Positions 43,031 through 51,537 of a stretch of 53,800 nt of DNA are shown piece after piece. Position 1 is the first letter of the stretch, and every line of letters begins with the position of its first letter. The position numbers and the translations under genes are program-made. Under the pieces are notes generated by a model, which was not told where the DNA came from, did no database searches, and saw nothing but the letters and a program-made list of their open reading frames with translations. The DNA comes from Campylobacter gastrosuis. GTDB lineage: Bacteria; Campylobacterota; Campylobacteria; Campylobacterales; Campylobacteraceae. Location: NCBI RefSeq assembly GCF_030249845.1, contig NZ_JANURM010000012.1, forward strand, positions 1 to 53,800, given 5' to 3'.

Positions 43031-43612
43031 ATGCAAATTTTAGAAGCTATGCAAAAACGAAGATGTGTGCGTAAATTTAACGATGAAACGCCAAACAAAG
43101 AGCAGATAGAGGCGGTTTTGGAGGCTGGGTTTTTAGCCCCAGCCGTCTTTACCACAAAAGACGCCATTTTTAGCGTGATTACGGATAAAAATTTGTTTAA
43201 AACGCTTGATGAAGCGGCTTTAAAAAGATTTGCGCCCTTGCTTGAAAATATGGGTATGAGTGCTAAAACCACGCTTTATGACGCGCCAGTTTATATCATA
43301 ATCTCAGGCAAACTAGCCACGAGCGTGCCACCAGAGTGCGTTGGGGCTACACTGGCAAACATCCACGCAAACACCTACTGGGCGGCTGGGTCAATTATGC
43401 AAAATATGCAACTTCGCGCGACTTCGCTTGGGCTTAGCTCGTGCTTGATAAACTCGGTCGTAGTTACGCTTTTAAATGAGCCAGAGCTTAAAAAACTAGC
43501 AAAAATTCCAGATGACTACTCGCCACTTTGCTCTATCGTGCTTGGCAAAAGCGATGAAACGCCAGAGTCAAACGCGCCAAAAAGCGAGCATTACAAGGTG
43601 ATTTACGCCTAA
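43031..43612 (+). CDS. Nitroreductase-family flavoprotein
   Basis: This FMN-dependent NAD(P)H reductase has 193 residues. N-terminal RRCVRKFNDETPNKEQIEAVLEAGFLAP binds FMN phosphate (Arg-rich start, R-x-F); the later YWAAGSIMQNMQLRATSLGLSSCLINSV is the typical dimer-interface stretch. Substrates may be nitro compounds, quinones or flavins. AAGGAG lies before ATG; it is in one unit with the peroxidase gene. It overlaps the convergent AraC gene by 4 bp. Confidence 0.92.
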   Translation: MQILEAMQKRRCVRKFNDETPNKEQIEAVLEAGFLAPAVFTTKDAIFSVITDKNLFKTLDEAALKRFAPLLENMGMSAKTTLYDAPVYIIISGKLATSVPPECVGATLANIHANTYWAAGSIMQNMQLRATSLGLSSCLINSVVVTLLNEPELKKLAKIPDDYSPLCSIVLGKSDETPESNAPKSEHYKVIYA

Positions 43613-44466
43613 AACCCTTGCGATTTTAGAAATTTCGTGTGAGCTATGGGCGGTAAGCCATACATTTTGGCGTATTCACGGCTAAACTGCGTTGGACTTT
43701 CATAGCCTACCATTAAAGCCACGCTGTGAGCGTCAAAATCGCTGTTTAAAAGGATATTTTTAGCCTCTTCAAGTCTTAAACGCTTGGTAAATGCAAGTGG
43801 GCTAACCCCAGCGACATCTTTGAAATTTGAGTAAAAAGATGAGATTGAAATGCCAAGCTTTCGCGCCAAATCGTCCATATTTATGCGGTCTTTGTAGTTT
43901 GCTTTTATCTCGTTTATCGCCCTTAAAATCACGTTTTTTACGCTCCCGCTTTGCGTGTATGAGCGTAAAAAATCGCCCCCAGCACCACTTAAAAGCAGGT
44001 ATAAAATCTCTTTTTTGATTAAATTTGCTCTAAATTTATCGCCGTTTTCAATGCTTACAAGCCTAAAAATCGCATCAAGCAAAACATCATCAATGTCGCC
44101 AAGAAACAGCCCCAAATCCTTTGTATCCTTAAAATCGCTAACGCCGATCTCTTTAATAAGACCCAAAATTTCATCAACGCTAAATGCGATTTTAAGCGAC
44201 GCGTAGGGGCTTTGCGTGATTGCCACCCTTGCGCTTAAATGCATTGGTGCGATTAAATAGCGGTTGCAATCATAACTTAACATCTCGCCCTTAATCTCAA
44301 CCACCTTTTGCCCTTTTAAAATCACGCAAAATGACGGCTCGTAAAATGTGTGGCTAAACTCGGTCTTTTTACTAATCCTGTAAAAATAAAACCAGTCAAA
44401 ATCGCACTGAAATTTACCATTTTTTGGGAATTTTACGTCTAAAATCTCACAAATTTTATCTATCAT
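43609..44466 (-). CDS. AraC-family transcriptional regulator
   Basis: This 285-residue regulator has an N-terminal AraC_N/cupin-like ligand domain (FYEPSFCVILKGQKVVEIKGEMLSYDCNRYLIAPM) and a C-terminal double helix-turn-helix (INMDDLARKLGISISSFYSNFKDVAGVSPLAFTKRLRLEEAK then DAHSVALMVGYESPTQFSREYAKMYGLPP). The architecture is that of YqhC-type regulators, which control aldehyde reductases. It is the only AraC protein in the window, so it is the best candidate to bind the 21-bp-spaced repeats at 37060 and 39190. It overlaps tenA by 4 bp. Confidence 0.92.
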   Translation of the reverse strand: MIDKICEILDVKFPKNGKFQCDFDWFYFYRISKKTEFSHTFYEPSFCVILKGQKVVEIKGEMLSYDCNRYLIAPMHLSARVAITQSPYASLKIAFSVDEILGLIKEIGVSDFKDTKDLGLFLGDIDDVLLDAIFRLVSIENGDKFRANLIKKEILYLLLSGAGGDFLRSYTQSGSVKNVILRAINEIKANYKDRINMDDLARKLGISISSFYSNFKDVAGVSPLAFTKRLRLEEAKNILLNSDFDAHSVALMVGYESPTQFSREYAKMYGLPPIAHTKFLKSQGF

Positions 44467-45122
44467 TGTAGCTCCATTTTAAGTCCGTGCTGCCAAAAGC
44501 AAATTTCAAGCCGTGTAACGTTTGCAAAAATTTCGCTTAATCTTTGAAATTTTGGCTCATTTACGACGTTTTCATAGCTGTTTAAAAACGCCACAAACTC
44601 ATCGGCTTCTTTTAAAAACTCGCTACTTGAATAGGTATCAATCCACTCTTTATACGGGTGATTTGCTGGGATTTGCCCTAAATTACGCCTAATATTTTTA
44701 CCAATCACGGCGTATCCCACCGCGCAAGCTGATAGAGCTACAAGCATATCAAGAAAATCGCCACTCTCGCCAACGCTCATTAAATAACGGCTATAAGCGA
44801 TATTTACGACGCTTTCATCAAATGCGCTAAATTTTGCCGTGTCAATGCCAAGCTCTAATATGCTTTGATGAAGCAAAAGCTCGCCTTGTATTAGCTCGTT
44901 TTGGCATTTTAGTGCAAATCTAAGCTCGGCTGGCGTTTTGGCGTTTATGGCTAATCTTGCGTAGGCTTTGGCGTAGTTTATTAGATAAATGTAGTCTTGT
45001 TTTAGGTAAAAGATGAAATTTTCACGCCCAAGTGTGCCACTTTCTAGTTGCTTTACAAACTCGTGATTAACGTAATCTAGCCATAAATTTTCATTTTGTT
45101 TTACTAATTTTTCAAAAAGCAT
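44463..45122 (-). CDS. tenA: TenA-family thiaminase II / aminopyrimidine aminohydrolase
   Basis: TenA hydrolyses aminomethylpyrimidine or thiamine for salvage of the thiamine pyrimidine (cytosolic). The helical protein has FVKQLESGTLGRENFIFYLKQDYIYLINYAKAYARLA, a catalytic Cys region (ALSACAVGYAVIG), and HPYKEWIDTYSSSEF. I place the start at ATG 45122 (219 residues), with AAGGGAT just upstream; the in-frame start at 45167 would overlap the response-regulator gene more deeply. It is at the end of the kinase-regulator transcript, which is unexpected for a thiamine gene. Confidence 0.88.
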   Translation of the reverse strand: MLFEKLVKQNENLWLDYVNHEFVKQLESGTLGRENFIFYLKQDYIYLINYAKAYARLAINAKTPAELRFALKCQNELIQGELLLHQSILELGIDTAKFSAFDESVVNIAYSRYLMSVGESGDFLDMLVALSACAVGYAVIGKNIRRNLGQIPANHPYKEWIDTYSSSEFLKEADEFVAFLNSYENVVNEPKFQRLSEIFANVTRLEICFWQHGLKMELQ

Positions 45123-45123
45123 T

Positions 45124-45810
45124 TTATCCCTTTGTGATTTTATAGCCAACACCAGAGAAATTTTCAATAATTGCCCTGTCGGTTTTTAGCCTGATTTTAT
45201 TTACTATCATTCTTAACGCCTCACTACTCATACTCTTACTCCCCCAAACGTAGCTCTCTATCATCTCATAATTTATCACCTTATCAAGGTTGCTAACTAA
45301 GAGATAAAACAGCCTTGCTTCAATTTTTGTAAGGGGGATAATGTTAGCATTTTTATACAAAATTCTCTCTTTAAAGTCGTATTCATAGCCGTTTTTAAAG
45401 CGGATTTTTTCATCAAAAAGGTGCTTTGTCGCCATAATAATCGTGGTTTGTAAATCCTCTATTTTAATTGGTTTTCTAAGATAGTGATACGCTCCAAGCT
45501 TAATTGACGCTAGGATATTTTCGTTTGTGTCATATGAAGTTATCACGATTGAGATTAGGTGTGGGGCTATCTTTTTTATCTCATCAAGCATACTAAGTCC
45601 GTTTAAATTTGGCAGGTTTATGTCGGTTATTACGATATCAAAGTCATCTTTAAAATACTCATCAAATCCGCTTAAACCATCACTTGCTGTAACTAATTTC
45701 TTGCAGTAAAATTTTAGCGACTGGGCGATAGCCACCCTTGTGTTTTCGTCATCTTCAACGACTAAGACCGAGATATTTTCAAGCTTTTTTAAAACATTAA
45801 TGTCTAACAT
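45124..45810 (-). CDS. Response regulator with winged-helix output domain
   Basis: This is a 228-residue OmpR-type regulator. The receiver has acidic residues Asp20-Asp21, phosphoacceptor Asp63 (IVITDINLPNLNG) and Lys in YLRKPIKIED. The C-terminal winged helix is KNANIIPLTKIEARLFYLLVSN ... SEALRMIVNKIRLKT. It starts 14 bp inside the end of the kinase gene. The pair lies just downstream of the cytochrome/reductase/lyase cluster on the same strand and could control it. Confidence 0.93.
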   Translation of the reverse strand: MLDINVLKKLENISVLVVEDDENTRVAIAQSLKFYCKKLVTASDGLSGFDEYFKDDFDIVITDINLPNLNGLSMLDEIKKIAPHLISIVITSYDTNENILASIKLGAYHYLRKPIKIEDLQTTIIMATKHLFDEKIRFKNGYEYDFKERILYKNANIIPLTKIEARLFYLLVSNLDKVINYEMIESYVWGSKSMSSEALRMIVNKIRLKTDRAIIENFSGVGYKITKG

Positions 45811-47296
45811 CTTTTAAAAACTCCAATGAAAAAATTGTAGGATTTTGTAAATTTTTAAGGATTAAATTGCCATTTAGCTTTTTATTTGCAATGAGTTTTG
45901 AGATATAAAGTCCAAGTCCGCTGCTATTTTTAGCGCTAAAAAATGGCGTGAAAATTTTAGCTTCGTTTGTAATGCCAACGCCGTTATCAATCACGCTAAC
46001 TACCATTTTATCATCACGCTCACTTATGCTAATGACGATTTTTGCGTTCTTTTTTAAGGCTAGGGCGTCTTTTGAATTTGAGATTAAACAAGCAATAATC
46101 TGCTTAAATTCGTTTATGTAATTTAGGCAGTTTGTGTCTGTGCCTTTTTTGACGCAAATTTTAATTTTTAAGTCATAATCTTTTGCAAAAAGTATAAAAA
46201 TCGTATCTAAAATCGCCTGTTTTACGTTAAAAATTTCTGGCTCACTTTTGCTTTTGTAAAACTCCTTAAACATCTGCATAACATTTGCCATATAGTCAAT
46301 ATTTTCAAGCGATCTTTTTGTGTTTTCATAAAAAATTTCATCGCTAAGGCGTCCTAGTTTTTTAAACTGAACTAAGTTGCCTAAAAATATGCTAAGCGAG
46401 TTTAAGGGCTGTATCCACTGGTGCGAAATAGCCGCTATCATCGCCCCAAGCTCTGCCATTTTTGATGATGAAAATAGCAAAATTTCATACTCTTGCTTTA
46501 CCTTTTCAAACTCGGCTTTTTGTTTGTTGATTTTTTTGTTGTAAAAATATGCAAGGATTAAGAATAAAATTATGCTTAAAAGATAGATTGCAAAATTTAT
46601 GATAAATTGTTCGTTGATTTTGGCGTAAATGTCCTTTTTTATGGTCTTTGCGACTAAGATTAGGTGCGAGTTTTCAAGCCGTTTAAAGCTTAAAATTTCA
46701 TCATCTGTTTCAAGCGGATTTTGTGCGTTTAAACCGCTATCGTCTGCTAAAAATAGATTGTTATTTTCTAGCTCAATTTTAACCTCATCAAGGGATAAAA
46801 TTCCGCATAAAACGCCGTTTTTAACGCTTTTACAAATTGAAATTACAAGCACGTTTAAACCCTTATCAACGTAAGGTTTTGTGATATAAAACCCGCCGTT
46901 TTTTATGGTGTTTTCATACCAAGGACGCTCTTTTGGCAGGTAGTTTTTTGGGCGTTTAAACTCCTTGCTTGAAATGATAATCCCACTTTCATAACCAGCA
47001 TAAACGCTCTTAAAACCAGCGATATTTTCGCTCTTTGTTAAAATATCTTTGATTAAAATTTCATCATCTTTTGGATTATAATTTAAGATTAATTCGCTTA
47101 CTGCATTTAGGCTTAATTTTTTGCTTTCTATCCATTTTTGCACCTTGTCGCTTGAATTTTTAAGCATTAAAAGCTGTTCGTTTATGAGTGCGTTTTTTAC
47201 AAACGAGCGATTTATTGCGTAGTTAATTAGCATTAGGGTTAAAAATATCAAAGAAAAGAGCAAAAACGTGCGATTTTTTTGTAAATTTTCTACCAT
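45797..47296 (-). CDS. Sensor histidine kinase with periplasmic Cache-like sensor
   Basis: This is a 499-residue kinase. It has membrane helix 1 at about residues 10-30 (FLLFSLIFLTLMLINYAI) and a roughly 190-residue periplasmic domain with Cache features (GFKSVYAGYESGIIISS, YLPKERPWYENTIKNGGFYITKPYVD). Membrane helix 2 (IYLLSIILFLILAYFY) leads to a coiled coil and a HisKA with the phospho-His in AISHQWIQPLNSLS. The ATPase boxes are SNSKDALALKK, VIDNGVGI and GLGLYISKLI. Cache kinases usually sense small organic acids, amino acids or amines, which would suit the adjacent periplasmic lyase and reductase. Confidence 0.92.
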   Translation of the reverse strand: MVENLQKNRTFLLFSLIFLTLMLINYAINRSFVKNALINEQLLMLKNSSDKVQKWIESKKLSLNAVSELILNYNPKDDEILIKDILTKSENIAGFKSVYAGYESGIIISSKEFKRPKNYLPKERPWYENTIKNGGFYITKPYVDKGLNVLVISICKSVKNGVLCGILSLDEVKIELENNNLFLADDSGLNAQNPLETDDEILSFKRLENSHLILVAKTIKKDIYAKINEQFIINFAIYLLSIILFLILAYFYNKKINKQKAEFEKVKQEYEILLFSSSKMAELGAMIAAISHQWIQPLNSLSIFLGNLVQFKKLGRLSDEIFYENTKRSLENIDYMANVMQMFKEFYKSKSEPEIFNVKQAILDTIFILFAKDYDLKIKICVKKGTDTNCLNYINEFKQIIACLISNSKDALALKKNAKIVISISERDDKMVVSVIDNGVGITNEAKIFTPFFSAKNSSGLGLYISKLIANKKLNGNLILKNLQNPTIFSLEFLKDVRH

Positions 47297-47401
47297 TTTT
47301 CTACTTTTTGAAAAATTATAGCTTAAAATTTGTTATAGTCTAGTCAAAAAAGCAAATGAAGCCTAAAACATAACGTTAAAGACCTGCATTTGCCATTTTA
47401 G

Positions 47402-47944
47402 CTACCAGTTGCCAACTGGTGGGTTTTTAATCTCATAAAGCACCTTGCCAAGTTCGTTGTGGCCGACATTTTTATGGCAGCTGACACAGCTTAGCTTTTG
47501 TGTTTTATCATCTTTAAATTTCACGTAAAGTGCGTGCATATCATCTATGTTTTTATTTGTTTGATTTACATCTAGGATTGTTTGATGACAGCTTAAACAT
47601 CCGCTATCATAGACGAAATTTTCACGATTTTTTCTGTTTTCTTGCCAGTTTGCATCTTTTGCGTTAGAGCTAAGCATTACAGCCACTTCGCTAACGCCAT
47701 TTTTTGCCTTTGTAAAAACATATTTGATATAGCTATCGTGTGGCAGGTGGCAACTAACACAGCTTGCTTTTACGCCGTTTTTATTTGCTCCGCCGTGCGT
47801 GTCCTTGTGATAGGTACTTACAAATGTATCCATCCACTCGTGGCAAGACGTGCAGAATTTATCATCGCTTGTTGCGTGAATTAACGCATTTGTGCCAAAA
47901 AATAGGGCAAAGAAAACGACTAAGATAAGTAAAATTTTTTTCAT
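47402..47944 (-). CDS. NapC/NrfH-family tetrahaem c-type cytochrome (quinol dehydrogenase)
   Basis: This membrane-anchored cytochrome passes electrons from menaquinol to periplasmic reductases. One N-terminal anchor (ILLILVVFFALFFGTNAL) is followed by four CXXCH haem sites (CTSCH, CVSCH, CLSCH, CVSCH) and the conserved His-rich stretch STYHKDTHGG. I set the start at ATG 47944 (180 residues): AAAGGAGAT precedes it. It corresponds to FccC of the Wolinella FccABC reductase and is last in the lyase-flavoprotein-cytochrome unit. Confidence 0.92.
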   Translation of the reverse strand: MKKILLILVVFFALFFGTNALIHATSDDKFCTSCHEWMDTFVSTYHKDTHGGANKNGVKASCVSCHLPHDSYIKYVFTKAKNGVSEVAVMLSSNAKDANWQENRKNRENFVYDSGCLSCHQTILDVNQTNKNIDDMHALYVKFKDDKTQKLSCVSCHKNVGHNELGKVLYEIKNPPVGNW

Positions 47945-47954
47945 TTCATCTCCT

Positions 47955-48326
47955 TTATGGCACAAATAAATTTTTCATTGAGTCTTGCGAGTGGCACATT
48001 ACGCAGTAATTTTGCGATTTTTTATGCGTGTTGTGACAAAGATTGCAGTCCATTTTTGGGTAGTGAGGACTTGCGTGGATATTATCATCATAGCCTAGAT
48101 GACCGCTTTGCTGTGCTAATTTTTCATAGCTTTTATGACAGCTTAGGCACTCGTTTGTGCTTAGCGGTTTATAGTCTTTTGGCTCATCTTGCTTGTGGCA
48201 GTTTTTGCAATCAAAGTGAAATTTCTCGTGGGCTATAAATGGATAGTTTTTCTTTGAGAATTTATCCGCTTCGTTTGCGTTTATTGCTAAAACAAAAAGC
48301 ATTAAAATGATAAAATTTCTTAACAT
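47955..48326 (-). CDS. Periplasmic tetrahaem cytochrome c (FccB/c3-like)
   Basis: This small electron carrier has a signal peptide (residues 1-17, AINANEA) and four CXXCH sites (CKNCH, CLSCH, CNLCH, CVMCH) in 123 residues, with extra His residues as second ligands (HEKFHFDCKNCH, NIHASPHYP). It matches the haem domain that is fused to the flavoprotein in Shewanella flavocytochrome c but is a separate subunit in the Wolinella Fcc system. It overlaps the flavoprotein gene by 7 bp, which supports a complex. Confidence 0.92.
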   Translation of the reverse strand: MLRNFIILMLFVLAINANEADKFSKKNYPFIAHEKFHFDCKNCHKQDEPKDYKPLSTNECLSCHKSYEKLAQQSGHLGYDDNIHASPHYPKMDCNLCHNTHKKSQNYCVMCHSQDSMKNLFVP

Positions 48327-49858
48327 TTTGTCTCCTTTTTGGCTAAATTTGCAGCGTTTTTACCAGCAATCCTGCCAAAAACCAAACAATCAGGTATCGC
48401 GCAACTCCCTAATCTACTAGCGCCGTGAGGCCCACCAACAGCCTCGCCCGCCGCAAATAGCCCAATTATAGGATTATCGTTTAAATCATAAACTCTGGCA
48501 TTAACATCAATCTTAACCCCACCCATTGTGTGATGAACCTTTGGGATAGCACGCCAAGCGTAAAATGGTGGTTTTGTTAAATCCGGCACGACACCTTTGA
48601 TTTTAAAAAACGGCTTGTTAAACTCTAAATCCTTGCCACTTCGTGCGTAGCTCGTGTAGTCATCAACGCTTTTTTGTAGTGGCTCGTAAGGGATATTATA
48701 AAATTTAGCAAGCTCCTTAATCGTATCAAAAACCTTAATCACATTTTTATGCACGCCACGCATTACATTTGCCTTTGTAGTGCCTTGTGCACCGATACTA
48801 TCGCAGATTACAACCGGATGAGTTAGGCTGCCGTCTGGGTTTTTATTAACGGCAAAAATGGCGTCTGAGCGGATACGGCGGTCTGCTAGTTCATTTACAA
48901 ATCGCTTACCACTTCTAGCATCAACCATAATGCCATAGCTAAACGCAGGTATCGCAAAAACGGGTGCAATGCCAAAGCCCTTTTCATCAGGACTACCCCA
49001 AGGACCAAGCTGTATCCACTCTAAATGCGTGGTCTTTGCGCCGTTTTTCATCATTACCTTTAATGCTTGTGCAGTCGCTCCGTAATGGTTTGTGCAGTCA
49101 AGCTCTGGCGTTAGCGTTTTATCAAGCTCTTGTCGGAATTTTATATCATAAGCAAAACCGCCAGTTGCCATTACAATGCCACCATTTACCTTATAAAATT
49201 TACGCTCTCCGCTTAAATTTTCGCTCTCATCTTTGCTTTTATCAAAGTCAAAATCGTAATTTTCTCTAACAACAGCACCAATTATCCTGCCACTCTCATC
49301 ACGCACAAAATCATCAAGTATAGTTCTAGTGCGGACAGATACGCCATTTTTCATAGCGTATTCTTGAAGTGGGATTGTGATTTTACCGCCAGAATTAATC
49401 TCTGGCCAAATGGTTCTAGGCACGCTATGACCGCCAAACTGCCCGAGTGCGTCCCTGTAATAAACGCCCTTTTTTAGCGTCCATTAGTAGGCGTCGTTGC
49501 CATTTTTTGCGATCACTTCAACAAGCTCCATTTGATTTAGCCCAAGTCCAGCCTTTAAAATATCCTTAACATAAAGCTCGTAGCTATCATCTATGCCACG
49601 CTCCTTTTGAAAGCTAGAATTTACCACTGCAAAGGCACCGCCATTTATGGCTGAGTTGCCACCAAGCACTGGCATTTTCTCAATCATTATCGTTTTTACA
49701 CCCTCATCAATCGCCTGAACAGCAGCTGCTGAACCTGCAAAACCAGAGCCAACAACCAAAACATCGCACTCATCATCCCATTTTTTTACTTCACTAGCAC
49801 AAAGCGGTAAAGCACCAATTAGTGCTAATGTGCCTAGGAATTCTCTTCTACTTGCCAT
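48320..49858 (-). pseudogene. Tat-exported flavoprotein reductase (FccA/UrdA-like), interrupted by an in-frame TAA
   Basis: This is the flavin subunit of a periplasmic fumarate/urocanate/methacrylate-type reductase. From ATG 49858 there is a twin-arginine leader (SRREFLGTLALIGALPLCAS) and the FAD fold (VLVVGSGFAGSAAAVQA, MPVLGGNSAINGG). Then TAA follows after residue 124 (NGNDAY-stop). The same frame continues without any shift (WTLKKGVYYRDALGQFGGHS) to the end at 48320, 512 residues in all if read through. The active-site segments are intact downstream: GKRFVNELADRR (catalytic Arg type), KVHHTMGGVKID (His), and GASRLGSCAIPDCLVFGRIAG (Arg). GTG 49423 is only a nominal restart. Neighbours suggest that the acceptor is the lyase product. 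Confidence 0.88.
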
Positions 49859-49867
49859 TTTTTGCCC

Positions 49868-51478
49868 CTATTTATACTCTTTTAAAAACTTAGCCGAGTT
49901 TTTAAAATCATCGCTTAAAGGTCTATCTTTGTCTAAAAATTTCACGATTTTTCGGCAATCATCGTAAAGTTTTTTTGTCGTTTTTGATAGCTTTAAATTT
50001 GGATTTTTTTGCAAACGCAAATCTATGGCTTGGGCTGCGTGAAGTAGCTCCATACCTAAAATTTCGTAATAATTATCTAGCTGTTTTTGAAATTTTTGCA
50101 CGACAAAAGGCGCATTTGTAGCGACATCTTCAATCTCGCCAGCAACTGGCGTGTAATCAAGTGAAGCTGGATTTGCTAAAAATTCATTCTGCCCAGCAAG
50201 TGCGACAAATGGCTTTTGCATAGCACCAAATGCGTGAATTGTATCTGGTGTGGCTAAAAATCTACTTAGCCTTGTAAAGCCATCGTTTGAGAGCTTTATC
50301 GTCCTTAACGCACTCGCCTTTGAGTTGTGTGCTAAAACGATACTTGCCTTTTCAAACTCAACAACCCACAAAAGTGGCTCAAAATTTGATGTAGGCACGA
50401 CAGCACCGCCTTTTGTAAAGAGTTTTGCTTCTTGAAAATTCTCACTTTTTGTATCTAAAAACGAAATGCCCGGATTATCATCTGATGAGTTTAGCTGAAT
50501 TTTTAGCAGGTTTAAAATCGTATCGCGAGTGGATTTTAACGCTGCAAAAAAGTAAGTGGCATCCCTGTAACTAAGCGGGTCTTGCAAGGCTCTCTCATCA
50601 TCTTTATCGTAAAGGTAGCTATCTTTTAAAATTTCTCGCAATTCATCTGCTGTTGCTATAAAATCTGCAAATGGGCGTAAATTTGTAGCCATTTTGCTAA
50701 ATGGGGCAACATTGCCGTTAAAGCCCTCTAAACTTAATGCAAAAATCAGCTTTGAAATTTCAAGTGCGTGGCTTAAATCCTCTAAGGCAATGCTAGCAAG
50801 TGCGGCGGAGTAGGCGTTTGAGCTTAAAATGCTAAGGCTGTCCTTGCCAAAAGGTGTGAGCTTTTTTAGCCCGGCTTGTTTTAGGGCTTCATCGGCTTTT
50901 ATCTTTTTGCCCTTAAAATAGACATATCCTTCGCCCATCATCGCAAGTCCGACGTGCCCAAGAATGGTAATATCCGCCTCGCCCATTGAGCCAAAGCTTG
51001 GTATTGCGGGGATTATGTCGTGATTTAGGAATTCTTTGTATAAATTTATAACATCAACCGAAACACCAGCCCCACCGCTTAAAAGATTATTTAGCCTTGT
51101 GGCTAAGACCGCACGAGCTGTTTTTATAGGCATATCCTCGCCAACACCACCGCAATGTGCGTGGATTAAGCCTATGTTAAAGGCGGTTGAAGCCTTGATG
51201 ACTTCTGCGTCCAAATCACCCTTTGCATCAATGAATTTTTTATCTTTATTAAGCCCAACGCCAACGGTTAAACCATAAATTTTCTGTCCATCCTTTGCGG
51301 CGTTTAAAAGCACTTCGTGAGATTTTTTAGCTACATTTAAAGCCTCATCACTAATTTGCACCTTTGCGTTGTTTGATATGCTAATGATATCTTTTGGCAA
51401 GATATTTTTGCCATCAAGTACCACGCTAGAAGCGTTTAAAGCCATTGCAAAAACGGCAACAAATGATAGAAATTTCAT
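49868..51478 (-). CDS. Periplasmic HAL-family lyase lacking the MIO triad (ergothionase-like or histidine lyase-like)
   Basis: This is a member of the aromatic amino-acid ammonia-lyase superfamily, 536 residues. A signal peptide (residues 1-16) predicts a periplasmic enzyme. Superfamily landmarks are the base Tyr68 in IYGLTVGVG, LQDPLSYRDATYF, NSSDDNPG, TSNFEPLLW and GEIEDVATNAP. Where histidine ammonia-lyase has GASGDL, which cyclises to the MIO cofactor, this protein has MGEADI (residues 165-170), so Ala-Ser-Gly is missing. Established MIO-less relatives are ergothionases, which eliminate trimethylamine from ergothioneine to give thiourocanate. I infer a related trimethylamine- or ammonia-releasing step making an acrylate acceptor for the adjacent reductase. 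AGGGGG precedes ATG. Confidence 0.75.
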   Translation of the reverse strand: MKFLSFVAVFAMALNASSVVLDGKNILPKDIISISNNAKVQISDEALNVAKKSHEVLLNAAKDGQKIYGLTVGVGLNKDKKFIDAKGDLDAEVIKASTAFNIGLIHAHCGGVGEDMPIKTARAVLATRLNNLLSGGAGVSVDVINLYKEFLNHDIIPAIPSFGSMGEADITILGHVGLAMMGEGYVYFKGKKIKADEALKQAGLKKLTPFGKDSLSILSSNAYSAALASIALEDLSHALEISKLIFALSLEGFNGNVAPFSKMATNLRPFADFIATADELREILKDSYLYDKDDERALQDPLSYRDATYFFAALKSTRDTILNLLKIQLNSSDDNPGISFLDTKSENFQEAKLFTKGGAVVPTSNFEPLLWVVEFEKASIVLAHNSKASALRTIKLSNDGFTRLSRFLATPDTIHAFGAMQKPFVALAGQNEFLANPASLDYTPVAGEIEDVATNAPFVVQKFQKQLDNYYEILGMELLHAAQAIDLRLQKNPNLKLSKTTKKLYDDCRKIVKFLDKDRPLSDDFKNSAKFLKEYK

Positions 51479-51537
51479 CTTAACCCCCTAAAATAAATTT
51501 AGGTAATTAAACAAAAAAATAGTTTCTAAAAAGTAAC

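Noticed and set aside
47345..47391. GCAAATG/CATTTGC inverted repeat after the NrfH-like gene as terminator
   Set aside because: The stem is only 7 bp with a loop of about 27 bases; the following T-run is suggestive but the hairpin is too weak to list.
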